From Endozoicomonas montiporae CL-33 (lineage in GTDB: Bacteria; Pseudomonadota; Gammaproteobacteria; Pseudomonadales; Endozoicomonadaceae): 64,000 nt of DNA. The translations under genes were made by a program, and so were the position numbers. Position 1 is the first letter of the stretch. Each line of letters begins with the position of its first letter. The notes beneath the pieces were generated by a model, which did not search any database, had not been told where the DNA came from, and was given only the letters and a program-made list of their open reading frames with translations. Location: the NCBI RefSeq assembly GCF_001583435.1, contig NZ_CP013251.1:1196001-1260000 (forward strand). Reading direction: 5' to 3'. Below, piece after piece: positions 43,242-50,970 of the stretch.

Positions 43242-44702
43242 TCACTGAGCAGCTGCCAGCATGGTCTTCTGGTGTGCTTTCTGATGGTGATCAAGCTGCG
43301 CCAGAATGCCGGTTTTATGTTGTTTAAAGCGAGCCATTTCAGATTTGGGAACCGGCTTGGCATCAGGCAATTTAACCGTTACCGGATTTCTGTGTACGCC
43401 GTTGACACGGAATTCGTAATGCAAATGGGGGCCGGTGGCCCAGCCGGTAGAACCCACATAGCCTATAACATCGCCCTGATTAACCCGCGAACCTTTTCGC
43501 AATCGCTTATTCAACCGGCTTTGATGAGCGTAGACCGTAACGATGTTGTTGGGGTGCTCAATAAATACGACGTTACCAAAACCGTTTTGCCAGCCTGCAA
43601 ATGAGATTCTGCCATCGCCTGCTGCTTTTATCGGAGTGCCTGTTGGAGCTGCGTAATCAACACCGCGATGGGGGCGTTTGGTTTTAAAGACCGGGTGTAA
43701 GCGATCAGGATTAAAGTTTGAGCTGATACGGGTAAAGTCTACCGGCGTGCGCAGAAAGGCTTTTCTCATGCTTTTGCCATCCGGTGTGTAATAGCTGCTG
43801 TTGCCGTTTTTGTCTGTGTATCGAATGGCTGTGTAGTCTTTGCCGTTATTAACAAAGGTTGCTGCGAGGATATTACCATTGCCCAGTTTTTGATCGCCGT
43901 TGTCATCCGCGAGGTAACGTTCTTCATACACGACGCTGAAACTGTCACCGGAGCGAATATCCAGAGCAAAGTCGATGTCCCAGCCAAAAATGCCTGCAAG
44001 CTCCATGGTCAGGCCATCGGTCAAACCGGCTCTCTGGCTGGCAAGGAACAGTGAGTTCGTGATTTCGCCTTCTGCATAGGCAGTGCGAATCTGGGGCTCC
44101 AGAATGACTTCCTCAGCGCTATACCCGTCGGCTGTCTGCTGAAAAAGGATGCTGCTCAGGCGGTCACGGACATAGCGGAACTGGGTTAATTCACCATTAT
44201 GATTAACCCGGAATTCCAGTGTTTGTCCGGGGCGTATGTTGGCAAGTTGTTTGCCGAAGTCAGGTGTCTGACTGATGTTATAGACGACCCTGGCTCCCAG
44301 CCCCTGCTGGGCAAACAGGCTGGACAGGTTGTCGCCACTGGCTATGACAATGCTTTGCCATCGACCCAAAGCTGCCCGCTCTTTTGCCTGACGCTCAGCC
44401 TCTTTCCTGGCGAGCCTGATGGCTTCTGAGTCAGGTTCCGGTGCTTCATTAAGCTCTTTACTTAGAAAGGGGCGGGTTCTTCTGGAGATATCATTTTCCG
44501 GAGGTTCTTCCTTAAATGCGTCAATTTCCAGAGTGATGCGAGTTCTGTTAGCTTCGACGTCAGTTGACGGCACAAGCCCGATTAACAGCAACAACAGAAT
44601 AGAAACACCTGTAACCAGCATCAGGTGTCGTCTGGGGAAATAGGGCAGGCGACCGTCTTTACTGCATACACGGGTTGCACCTGTTGAGACAACCTTAGTC
44701 AT
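43242..44702 (-). CDS. M23-family peptidoglycan DD-endopeptidase (MepM-like)
   Basis: The 486-residue protein has one N-terminal membrane anchor (about 27-46, LMLVTGVSILLLLLIGLVPS). It continues with an OapA/LysM-like domain (about 115-185, SIVIASGDNLSSLFAQQGLG) and a second N-terminal domain. A C-terminal M23 zinc peptidase has HRGVDYAAPTGTPIKA (HxxxD) and GPHLHYEFRVNG (HxH). This is the MepM/YebA architecture, which cleaves cross-links for cell wall expansion. It is encoded beside anmK and divergent from tyrS, as in Pseudomonas. The 270-bp gap to tyrS should hold both promoters. Confidence 0.93.
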   Translation of the reverse strand: MTKVVSTGATRVCSKDGRLPYFPRRHLMLVTGVSILLLLLIGLVPSTDVEANRTRITLEIDAFKEEPPENDISRRTRPFLSKELNEAPEPDSEAIRLARKEAERQAKERAALGRWQSIVIASGDNLSSLFAQQGLGARVVYNISQTPDFGKQLANIRPGQTLEFRVNHNGELTQFRYVRDRLSSILFQQTADGYSAEEVILEPQIRTAYAEGEITNSLFLASQRAGLTDGLTMELAGIFGWDIDFALDIRSGDSFSVVYEERYLADDNGDQKLGNGNILAATFVNNGKDYTAIRYTDKNGNSSYYTPDGKSMRKAFLRTPVDFTRISSNFNPDRLHPVFKTKRPHRGVDYAAPTGTPIKAAGDGRISFAGWQNGFGNVVFIEHPNNIVTVYAHQSRLNKRLRKGSRVNQGDVIGYVGSTGWATGPHLHYEFRVNGVHRNPVTVKLPDAKPVPKSEMARFKQHKTGILAQLDHHQKAHQKTMLAAAQ

Positions 44703-44973
44703 TTTAATCTGGGAGAATAGTCATTTTATTGCAATATAAACAAATTATAACGTTAAAAACTACCAATTGAATTGATATATAGTGATAAACGATTTGAAAA
44801 AAGGTCAGGGAGAACTACCTTTGCCGTTTTATCGCTGGCTTTCAGAAGTTTTAATCACTGCCCTCTGAACGCTTTTTGTATGGAAAAATACTATACGGCT
44901 TTGTTCTTGAGTGCTTTTTCATGTATTTTGTGCGATCCGATTTTTACAAGAGCCGCATGTGCAGGAAACATAA

Positions 44974-46281
44974 ATGTCTGAGAATCAAAACCAACTGCTG
45001 AAAGATCTGCAGGCCCGCCAGCTCATCGCGCAGACTACTGCCGTCGAGGAACTGGACGCTCATCTGAGCGAACAGCCTCGGGTTCTTTATTGCGGCTTTG
45101 ATCCGACAGCAGACAGCCTGCATCTGGGGCATCTGGTGCCTTTGCTGGTACTGAAGCGTTTTCAGATGGCTGGCCATAAGCCTGTTGCGCTGGTCGGTGG
45201 TGCAACGGGTCTGATTGGTGATCCCAGTTTCAAGGCTGCCGAACGTCAGCTGAATACGCCTGATATCGTTGCAGGCTGGGTAGACAAGATTAAAGGTCAG
45301 GTGAGTCAGTTTATTGACTTTGACTGCGGTGAAAACTCCGCAATGGTCGTGAACAATCTGGACTGGACCGGTGAAATAAGTGCTTTGGATTTCCTGCGTG
45401 AAATCGGCAAGCACTTTTCTGTCAATGCCATGATTAACAAAGAGTCTGTTCAGCAGCGTATTAACCGCGAAGGTGCCGGTATTTCCTTTACCGAGTTCTC
45501 CTATGCCCTGCTGCAGGGTATGGACTTTGCCGAGCTGAACAAGCGCTATGACTGCACGCTGCAGGTGGGCGGCAGCGATCAGTGGGGCAACATTGTCGGT
45601 GGTATCGACCTTTCCCGTCGAATGAACCAGTCTCGCACCTTTGGTCTGACCGTCCCTCTGATCACCAAGTCTGACGGTACCAAGTTTGGTAAGACTGAAG
45701 GCGGAGCGGTGTGGCTGGATCCATCCAAAACCTCTCAGTATGCGTTTTACCAGTTCTGGATGAATACGGCTGATGCGGACGTTTACCGCTTTATGAGCTT
45801 CTTTACCTTCCTGAGTCAGGAGGAGATTGATGGTATCAAGAAAGCCGACGAAGAGCGTGAAGGTCGCCCTGAAGCCCAGCGCATTCTGGCACAGGAAGTG
45901 ACTCGTCTGGTGCATGGTGAAGAAGGCCTGCAGGCAGCAGAGCGCATTACCGAATCTCTGTTCTCCGGTGACATTTCCAACCTGTCCGAGACTGATCTGG
46001 AACAGCTGAAGCAGGATGGTCTGCCTAGTGCAACCATCAAGCTGGACGAGCTGGAAGGTCAGGCCATGACCCAGCTGTTTGCTGAAGTAGGCATGGTTAA
46101 ATCAGGTAAGCAGGTAAAAGACGCTCTGGGTCGTAATGCTGTCTTCTTCAATGGAGAAGCCCGTGGCGCTGCTGATAATATGAACCTGACGGAGTGTTTT
46201 GCAAAAAACAACGCCCTGTTTGGTCGCTTCTTCCTGGTGAAACTGGGTAAGAAAAATCACTTCCTGTTTGAAGTGGTTTAA
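44974..46281 (+). CDS. tyrS: Tyrosyl-tRNA synthetase
   Basis: The 435-residue class I synthetase has [21 protein letters not shown] (HIGH as HLGH), [34 protein letters not shown], and [16 protein letters not shown] (KMSKS as KFGKT). The C-terminal S4 RNA-binding domain starts near 365 with [23 protein letters not shown]. This is the longer TyrS type found in E. coli. AGGAAA lies about 8 bp before the ATG. A bidirectional terminator follows. Confidence 0.97.
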   Translation: MSENQNQLLKDLQARQLIAQTTAVEELDAHLSEQPRVLYCGFDPTADSLHLGHLVPLLVLKRFQMAGHKPVALVGGATGLIGDPSFKAAERQLNTPDIVAGWVDKIKGQVSQFIDFDCGENSAMVVNNLDWTGEISALDFLREIGKHFSVNAMINKESVQQRINREGAGISFTEFSYALLQGMDFAELNKRYDCTLQVGGSDQWGNIVGGIDLSRRMNQSRTFGLTVPLITKSDGTKFGKTEGGAVWLDPSKTSQYAFYQFWMNTADADVYRFMSFFTFLSQEEIDGIKKADEEREGRPEAQRILAQEVTRLVHGEEGLQAAERITESLFSGDISNLSETDLEQLKQDGLPSATIKLDELEGQAMTQLFAEVGMVKSGKQVKDALGRNAVFFNGEARGAADNMNLTECFAKNNALFGRFFLVKLGKKNHFLFEVV

Positions 46282-46320
46282 GACTGAATAGTCTGTCTGG
46301 TTAGCCGTTAGACTCGAAAA

Positions 46321-46356
46321 CGCCGCTTTGCATGATAATCAAAGCGGCGCTTTTAT
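46321..46356. terminator. Bidirectional terminator between tyrS and amrA
   Basis: CGCCGCTTTG (46321-46330) pairs perfectly with CAAAGCGGCG (46340-46349), with a 9-nt loop. CTTTTATT follows on the plus strand, and the minus strand continues into TTTTCG. Confidence 0.85.
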
Positions 46357-46379
46357 TGGGTCATTAAAAATGACTGACA

Positions 46380-46943
46380 TCACTTCTCTTTAAATTTAAA
46401 ACAAGAATAACGAAAACACTTCATATCGTCCGGCCATTCATTCACTGGCATACCAGCTTTCTGTTTTAAGTGCTGTAAAAACTGTTTTGGTTGAGGTAGT
46501 TGCTCCCAGACCTGAGGCAAAAACGTTGCTGAGTAATGAGCATTTTCTATCACCAGACCGTCCTGACCGGGAATCAGTTGTTGGAGCAGGTCGTCCTCAG
46601 AACTTATGTTCATTCCCGACAATGGACTGAGAATGGAAATTTCGATGTCTATCTCGTTCAGCTCTGCTTCAGCCACCGGATGAAAGCGCGGGTCGCGAAA
46701 GGCCGCCGCAAAAGCGTTGTGGATGATGTCTTCAATCAGGGGGCGCCTGACTTGCAATGACCCGATACAACCGCGCAGGTTGCCCTGTTTTTGCAGGGTG
46801 ACAAAGGTTGCTCGGGGTTCGTAGAACAGTGCAGGAAGGTCATCGGCAGGTGCTTCCGGAGGAAGCCCTTGCCGACAGCTGTCAGCTATGGCTTTTCGGG
46901 CAAAGCGGAGCAGTTCTTTTTGTTGAGGTAAGCTCAGTTCCAT
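46380..46943 (-). CDS. amrA: AmmeMemoRadiSam system protein A (AMMECR1 domain)
   Basis: From ATG 46943 the protein has 187 residues (an in-frame GTG at 46970 would add nine). ATFVTLQKQGNLRGCIGSLQ contains the invariant LRGCIG hexapeptide of the AMMECR1 family. HNAFAAAFRDPRFHPV and EIDIEISILSPL follow the same family. In humans the homologue is linked to Alport syndrome with elliptocytosis. In bacteria it travels with a Memo-like protein and a radical SAM enzyme, both found here. The reaction is not known. It lies after amrB on the same strand. Confidence 0.92.
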   Translation of the reverse strand: MELSLPQQKELLRFARKAIADSCRQGLPPEAPADDLPALFYEPRATFVTLQKQGNLRGCIGSLQVRRPLIEDIIHNAFAAAFRDPRFHPVAEAELNEIDIEISILSPLSGMNISSEDDLLQQLIPGQDGLVIENAHYSATFLPQVWEQLPQPKQFLQHLKQKAGMPVNEWPDDMKCFRYSCFKFKEK

Positions 46944-46997
46944 CGCGGTGAATCCCAATCGTTCTACCACACATTCTTTCTTCCAAAAGACAGACTA

Positions 46998-47777
46998 TCA
47001 CTGAATGGCAAAGGCGCCATAACCCACCACACGCTTCTTGTCCCCAGCGGTATCACCAGAGTTGCGGACATCCAGTGTTTGTACTTCCATGCCCCGTCTC
47101 TGGGCTACTTTCAGCATGCCATTAATAGGGCTGCAACCACAAGCCTGCCCACCGGTCAGGTCTGTTGTCAGCTGTTCGATGGCTTTTACCGTCAGGTTAT
47201 CCCGACGCTGAGCTTCTTCGTAACTATGGTAATGGCTGAGATCGGAGCTGATGATAATTAATGTATCGTCCTGACCCCAGAGAAAATCAATCACTTCTGC
47301 TACTGCCAGAGCGGAAGCCTGACCCACTACAAGCGGAACAAGACTGAACTGGTCGAGGCAGGACTGTAGAAATGGCAGCTGTACTTCCAGACTGTGCTCC
47401 ATGGAATGAGCCAGTGGGAGTACCTGAACCTGACTGAACCGGCCAAGAGCTGCCATGGCCGGTCTGTCCAGATGAACACTGCCCAGCGGCGTCATGAAAT
47501 GATCTGCATCCGGAAGTGCAAGCCCTTCAAAAGCCACCTGATGTGAAGGGCCGAGCAATACCACCCGACGAATATTGTCACGGTAGGGTTCCAGTAATTG
47601 ATAAGCACTGGCAGCAACCGGGCCGGAATAAATATAACCGGCATGGGGAACAATCAGTGCTTTGGGAGACAGGTCGCGCTGGTCGGCTTCCTGAAGCATA
47701 TTGAAAACGACTTTCTGAAGTATGTTTGGGTCGTCAGGGTAGAAAGCCCCGGCCACAGCAGGTTGGCGAACGGTCAT
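46998..47777 (-). CDS. amrB: AmmeMemoRadiSam system protein B (Memo-like)
   Basis: From ATG 47777 the protein has 259 residues. GGGGGATG precedes that ATG, and the family starts at VRQPAVAGAFYPDD. LIVPHAGYIYSGPVAASAYQLL and VVLLGPSHQVAFEGLAL are the Memo/aromatic-ring-opening dioxygenase-like signatures with metal-ligand His residues. MEHSLEVQLPFLQ and IISSDLSHYHSYEEA complete them. It is structurally related to class III nonheme iron dioxygenases. It forms a unit with amrA and is divergent from amrS. Confidence 0.92.
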   Translation of the reverse strand: MTVRQPAVAGAFYPDDPNILQKVVFNMLQEADQRDLSPKALIVPHAGYIYSGPVAASAYQLLEPYRDNIRRVVLLGPSHQVAFEGLALPDADHFMTPLGSVHLDRPAMAALGRFSQVQVLPLAHSMEHSLEVQLPFLQSCLDQFSLVPLVVGQASALAVAEVIDFLWGQDDTLIIISSDLSHYHSYEEAQRRDNLTVKAIEQLTTDLTGGQACGCSPINGMLKVAQRRGMEVQTLDVRNSGDTAGDKKRVVGYGAFAIQ

Positions 47778-48036
47778 TGAGTCATCCCCCACAGAAGTAA
47801 GCTCTATAATTATAGCCAGCGTTTTCTGCATTTCTTTTACAGAATAGGCGGTTTGTTGTCGAGTTACATAAAAGGCAGGTTATCTCTATTTTCTGAAATG
47901 CACGAGACCTTTTTCAGTAAACAGGCCAACTGTTGAGTTGGATCAAACTGCTTCGGTTCAGTGTTTATCAGGGCAGTATTTCTCAGTATGGTTTTCAGTG
48001 ACAGAATTTAAGATTTCCTGAGTCTGGACGCGGATA

Positions 48037-48195
48037 AGTACTCGGCCATACGGAATCGAATATTTCTGGCTTATTGGGCAGGTGCTCTGCAAGGCGCAAC
48101 GGCGGGAGCATAGCAAGCTATGTGACCAGAGTTGCAACGCAGTCAGAGTGCCTGAGCAATGAGTCAGAAAATATGATTTCGTATGGTTGAGTACT
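48037..48195. repeat. 159-bp full-length palindromic element (MITE-like, copy c)
   Basis: AGTACTCGGCCATACGGAAT at the left corresponds to the reverse complement of the right end (AGTACTCAACCATACGAAAT). Pairing continues inward through TTTCTG and CTCTG blocks to the centre CATAGC-AA-GCTATG (48109-48122). TA flanks both ends (48035-48036, 48196-48197). It lies directly upstream of the amrS ribosome site, between the divergent amr transcripts. Confidence 0.88.
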
Positions 48196-48216
48196 TAAAT
48201 GAAAGGAGAGCTTATT

Positions 48217-49311
48217 ATGAGTGAGAATACGATCCGGCATCCTCCTGAGTTCTGGCCAACGCAATGGTGGCACACGCTGGATGACAGTCGTATTCAGTGT
48301 GACGTCTGTCCACGTGCCTGTAAGCTAAGGGAAGGGCAGCAGGGACTTTGTTTTGTCAGGGCAAGGCACAATGATCAGATTGTTTTGGCCAGCTATGGTC
48401 GTTCCAGTGGCTTTTGTATTGACCCCATTGAAAAAAAACCTTTAAACCATTTTCTGCCAGGAACGCCTGTGCTCTCCTTTGGCACTGCAGGTTGTAACCT
48501 TGCCTGCAAATTCTGTCAGAACTGGGATATGAGTAAATCAAGGCAGATGGATACGCTGGCTGATCAGGCCATGCCGGAATCTCTTGCCCGGGCAGCGTTG
48601 CAATCGGGTTGTCGCAGTATGGCGTTTACCTACAATGATCCCATCATTTTTATGGAGTATGCGACAGATGTTGCACAGGCAGGGCATGAACTGGGTATTA
48701 AATCTGTGGCGGTCAGTGCGGGGTATATTTGTGATGGACCCCGTGAACAATTTTTCAGGCACATTGATGCAGCCAATATTGATTTGAAAGCTTTTACTGA
48801 ATCGTTTTATAAAAAGATCTGCGGCGGATCATTGCAGCCGGTTCTGGACACGCTTCTCTACTTAAAACAGGAGACAGGTGTCTGGTTTGAAATCACAACG
48901 TTACTGATTCCCGGTGAAAATGATTCAGATCCGGAGCTTCATGCCATGTCTACCTGGCTGGCAGAAAACCTTGGGCCTGATGTCCCTCTGCATTTCACCG
49001 CTTTTCACCCTGACTGGAAAATGAGGCGTCATGCCTATACTCCGGGCAGCACTCTGTCAAGGGCTCGAAAGATTGCCCTGTCTTATGGATTACATTATGT
49101 CTATACCGGTAATGTGCATGACAATCAGGGAGGAAGTACCTGGTGTCACCAGTGCGGCGAGTTATTGATTGAGCGTGACTGGTATGAGCTGGGTGTGTGG
49201 AATCTTCATCAGGGTACCTGTAAGGCGTGTGGCACAACGGTGGCTGGCGTTTTTGAGCGGACACATGGTGACTGGGGGAGAAAACGAATCCCTGTAAAAA
49301 TGAAGTCCTGA
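48217..49311 (+). CDS. amrS: AmmeMemoRadiSam system radical SAM enzyme
   Basis: From ATG 48217 the protein has 364 residues. AAAGGAGAG is well placed for that ATG, while ATG 48199 lies upstream of the ribosome site. CDVCPRACKLREGQQGLCFVRA is an N-terminal cysteine-rich motif. GTAGCNLACKFCQNWDMSKSR holds the CxxxCxxC cluster motif. The C-terminus has WCHQCGELLIERDWYELG with two more Cys pairs, suggesting extra metal sites. It is close to pyruvate-formate-lyase-activating enzymes, but the true substrate is unknown. It is transcribed away from amrB/amrA, with copy c of the palindrome in between. Confidence 0.93.
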   Translation: MSENTIRHPPEFWPTQWWHTLDDSRIQCDVCPRACKLREGQQGLCFVRARHNDQIVLASYGRSSGFCIDPIEKKPLNHFLPGTPVLSFGTAGCNLACKFCQNWDMSKSRQMDTLADQAMPESLARAALQSGCRSMAFTYNDPIIFMEYATDVAQAGHELGIKSVAVSAGYICDGPREQFFRHIDAANIDLKAFTESFYKKICGGSLQPVLDTLLYLKQETGVWFEITTLLIPGENDSDPELHAMSTWLAENLGPDVPLHFTAFHPDWKMRRHAYTPGSTLSRARKIALSYGLHYVYTGNVHDNQGGSTWCHQCGELLIERDWYELGVWNLHQGTCKACGTTVAGVFERTHGDWGRKRIPVKMKS

Positions 49312-49412
49312 TTTCTTCTCAGTGTACCTGTTGTGCCTTCCCGGCTGAATTCTGACTATCGGAATAAAAAACCTTCGACTACTTTTTCTTCGACTACTTT
49401 TGCATGTGTTGC

Positions 49413-49434
49413 AGCTGTTTATCAATAAACAGCT
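49413..49434. other. 22-bp perfect palindrome upstream of the autotransporter gene
   Basis: AGCTGTTTAT-CA-ATAAACAGCT lies 57 bp before the next gene and 100 bp after amrS. It is followed by short direct repeats of TTCACTAAC. It may be an operator or part of the amrS 3' end. Confidence 0.5.
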
Positions 49435-49490
49435 GTTCACTAACGCTATTCACTAACCCTATTCACAAATAAAAGTATTCGGGAGTTGTC

Positions 49491-50909
49491 GTGAGTTCCA
49501 GAGCATTATTACCGTTCTCTGCCAGATTAATGATTTCCGGTAGTCTTATCGGTTTGACAGGAGCAGGGCTTCAGGCCGCTGAACCTGAAATTCAATATGA
49601 CCAAAAGAATAAGGCTGCCTATATTACTTTCACCGAGACGAAAACCGAAACGCTAAAAATAAAAGCGGATACATCCAAACTATGGAAAACACCCGAGCAG
49701 GATGCGTATTACCTCAAGGCTCTGGATGTTGATGGTGATATAGCCAGTGGACGATTTCTTCCCATTGAAGAAATTCCGGCTTCACAGCTGATTAGCAAGA
49801 ACAAGCTTGGTGCCGTTATCTCACAGCCTGCCGTTGCCGACCGGATGATGCATGATGCAGCGCTGCATGCCTACGACAGTTTTACCCGCCTTACAGGGAG
49901 TATTCTCAGTGGCAGGATTCCTCCCGCAGCGCTAATGGGCAATCCTGAAGTAAGGCTGAATGATCGGCCGTCATCTCATTGGCTGGCTTATCAGGACACG
50001 GATGATGAAGCGGCCGTTGATTACCTTGGACAGGAGGATATTGGTCAGAGCGATGCAGCGACCGGGCACGATACCTTTAACCGGTATTCACAGGCTGTCA
50101 CCAACGGAGCCAGGGCTTTTGTGTACGGTGAATGGTTTGGATTGATGCAAGTCTATGGTCACTTTCTGGATCAGAAAAAGGTCAATGGCATGGCTGGGTT
50201 TAAGTCCAATGGCTATGGCATTCAACTGTCCATGCTGCGCCCGGTGGGTAGTGAGTGGTTGATCGGTGTTTATGGTGCCTGGCAGAAGTTAACCGCTGAT
50301 CTCAAAGACTTCAATGGTGAAGTAGAATCCGGAACCTGGCGTTTGGGGCCGACCATTGCCTGGCGGCATGGGCCAGTGCATGCTGAAGGACTGGTGACGT
50401 ATAACTGGAATTCGATTGACAGTAAAAGTCATGGTTATAAGGCAGATTATAAAAGTAAGCAGTGGGACGTCTACGGTCGTGTTGGCTATGATCTGGATTT
50501 AAGCCATATGTCCAGTGGCTTAACCCTGACACCTGAAGCCCAGATTATGTACGTTAACCAGAACCGGGATGATTTTAACTGGTTTACCAATATGGTCAAA
50601 AAAGGCAAAAGCAGTGGCTGGGTGTCACGATTGGGTGCGATGCTGACCTATCAGCAAGAACAGTTCAGCCAACCCTTTGAGCTCAAGCTGTCATTGGGCT
50701 GGCAACATTCTGATTTGAAAACCGATGACTTGAAAGTGCAGGGGCAAAGGTACAAGTACGATCATTACGATCAGAACGGTGCCTACTATTCCATTGGGCT
50801 GGATACGTTTCTCAATAAGCAGCTGAATCTGAGTCTTGCCTATGGTGGTGTCTGGATGAAGGAATCATTGTCTCATCATATTCTGGCCGGATTGGAATTT
50901 CGTTTTTGA
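49491..50909 (+). CDS. Autotransporter beta-domain outer membrane protein
   Basis: The 472-residue protein has a signal peptide (about 1-29, ending GAGLQAAEP) and a short passenger of about 170 residues. A C-terminal barrel of about 280 residues follows, with alternating aromatic strands (ARAFVYGEWFGLMQVYG, GYGIQLSMLRPVGSEWLIGVYGAW, FELKLSLGWQHSD) and the terminal sequence HHILAGLEFRF ending in Phe. This matches the autotransporter translocator domain. The passenger has no recognised fold. Start is GTG 49491, with GGGAG at the right distance. A strong hairpin terminator follows. Confidence 0.82.
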   Translation: MSSRALLPFSARLMISGSLIGLTGAGLQAAEPEIQYDQKNKAAYITFTETKTETLKIKADTSKLWKTPEQDAYYLKALDVDGDIASGRFLPIEEIPASQLISKNKLGAVISQPAVADRMMHDAALHAYDSFTRLTGSILSGRIPPAALMGNPEVRLNDRPSSHWLAYQDTDDEAAVDYLGQEDIGQSDAATGHDTFNRYSQAVTNGARAFVYGEWFGLMQVYGHFLDQKKVNGMAGFKSNGYGIQLSMLRPVGSEWLIGVYGAWQKLTADLKDFNGEVESGTWRLGPTIAWRHGPVHAEGLVTYNWNSIDSKSHGYKADYKSKQWDVYGRVGYDLDLSHMSSGLTLTPEAQIMYVNQNRDDFNWFTNMVKKGKSSGWVSRLGAMLTYQQEQFSQPFELKLSLGWQHSDLKTDDLKVQGQRYKYDHYDQNGAYYSIGLDTFLNKQLNLSLAYGGVWMKESLSHHILAGLEFRF

Positions 50910-50918
50910 TAAGCCAGA

Positions 50919-50969
50919 CAGAAAATCTGCCGGTCAAGGTGTCTAAGCCCTTGGTCGGCAGATTTTCTG
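50919..50969. terminator. Bidirectional terminator hairpin
   Basis: CAGAAAATCTGCCG (50919-50932) pairs perfectly over 14 bp with CGGCAGATTTTCTG (50956-50969). It serves the convergent autotransporter and LonB-like genes. Confidence 0.8.
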
Positions 50970-50970
50970 C

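Noticed and set aside
43199..43363. Extended N-terminus of AnmK
   Set aside because: The family starts at the MSGTS loop; the extension overlaps the M23 gene and has no similarity.
44944..45915. 323-residue open frame on the minus strand
   Set aside because: It is antisense to tyrS and shows no motif.
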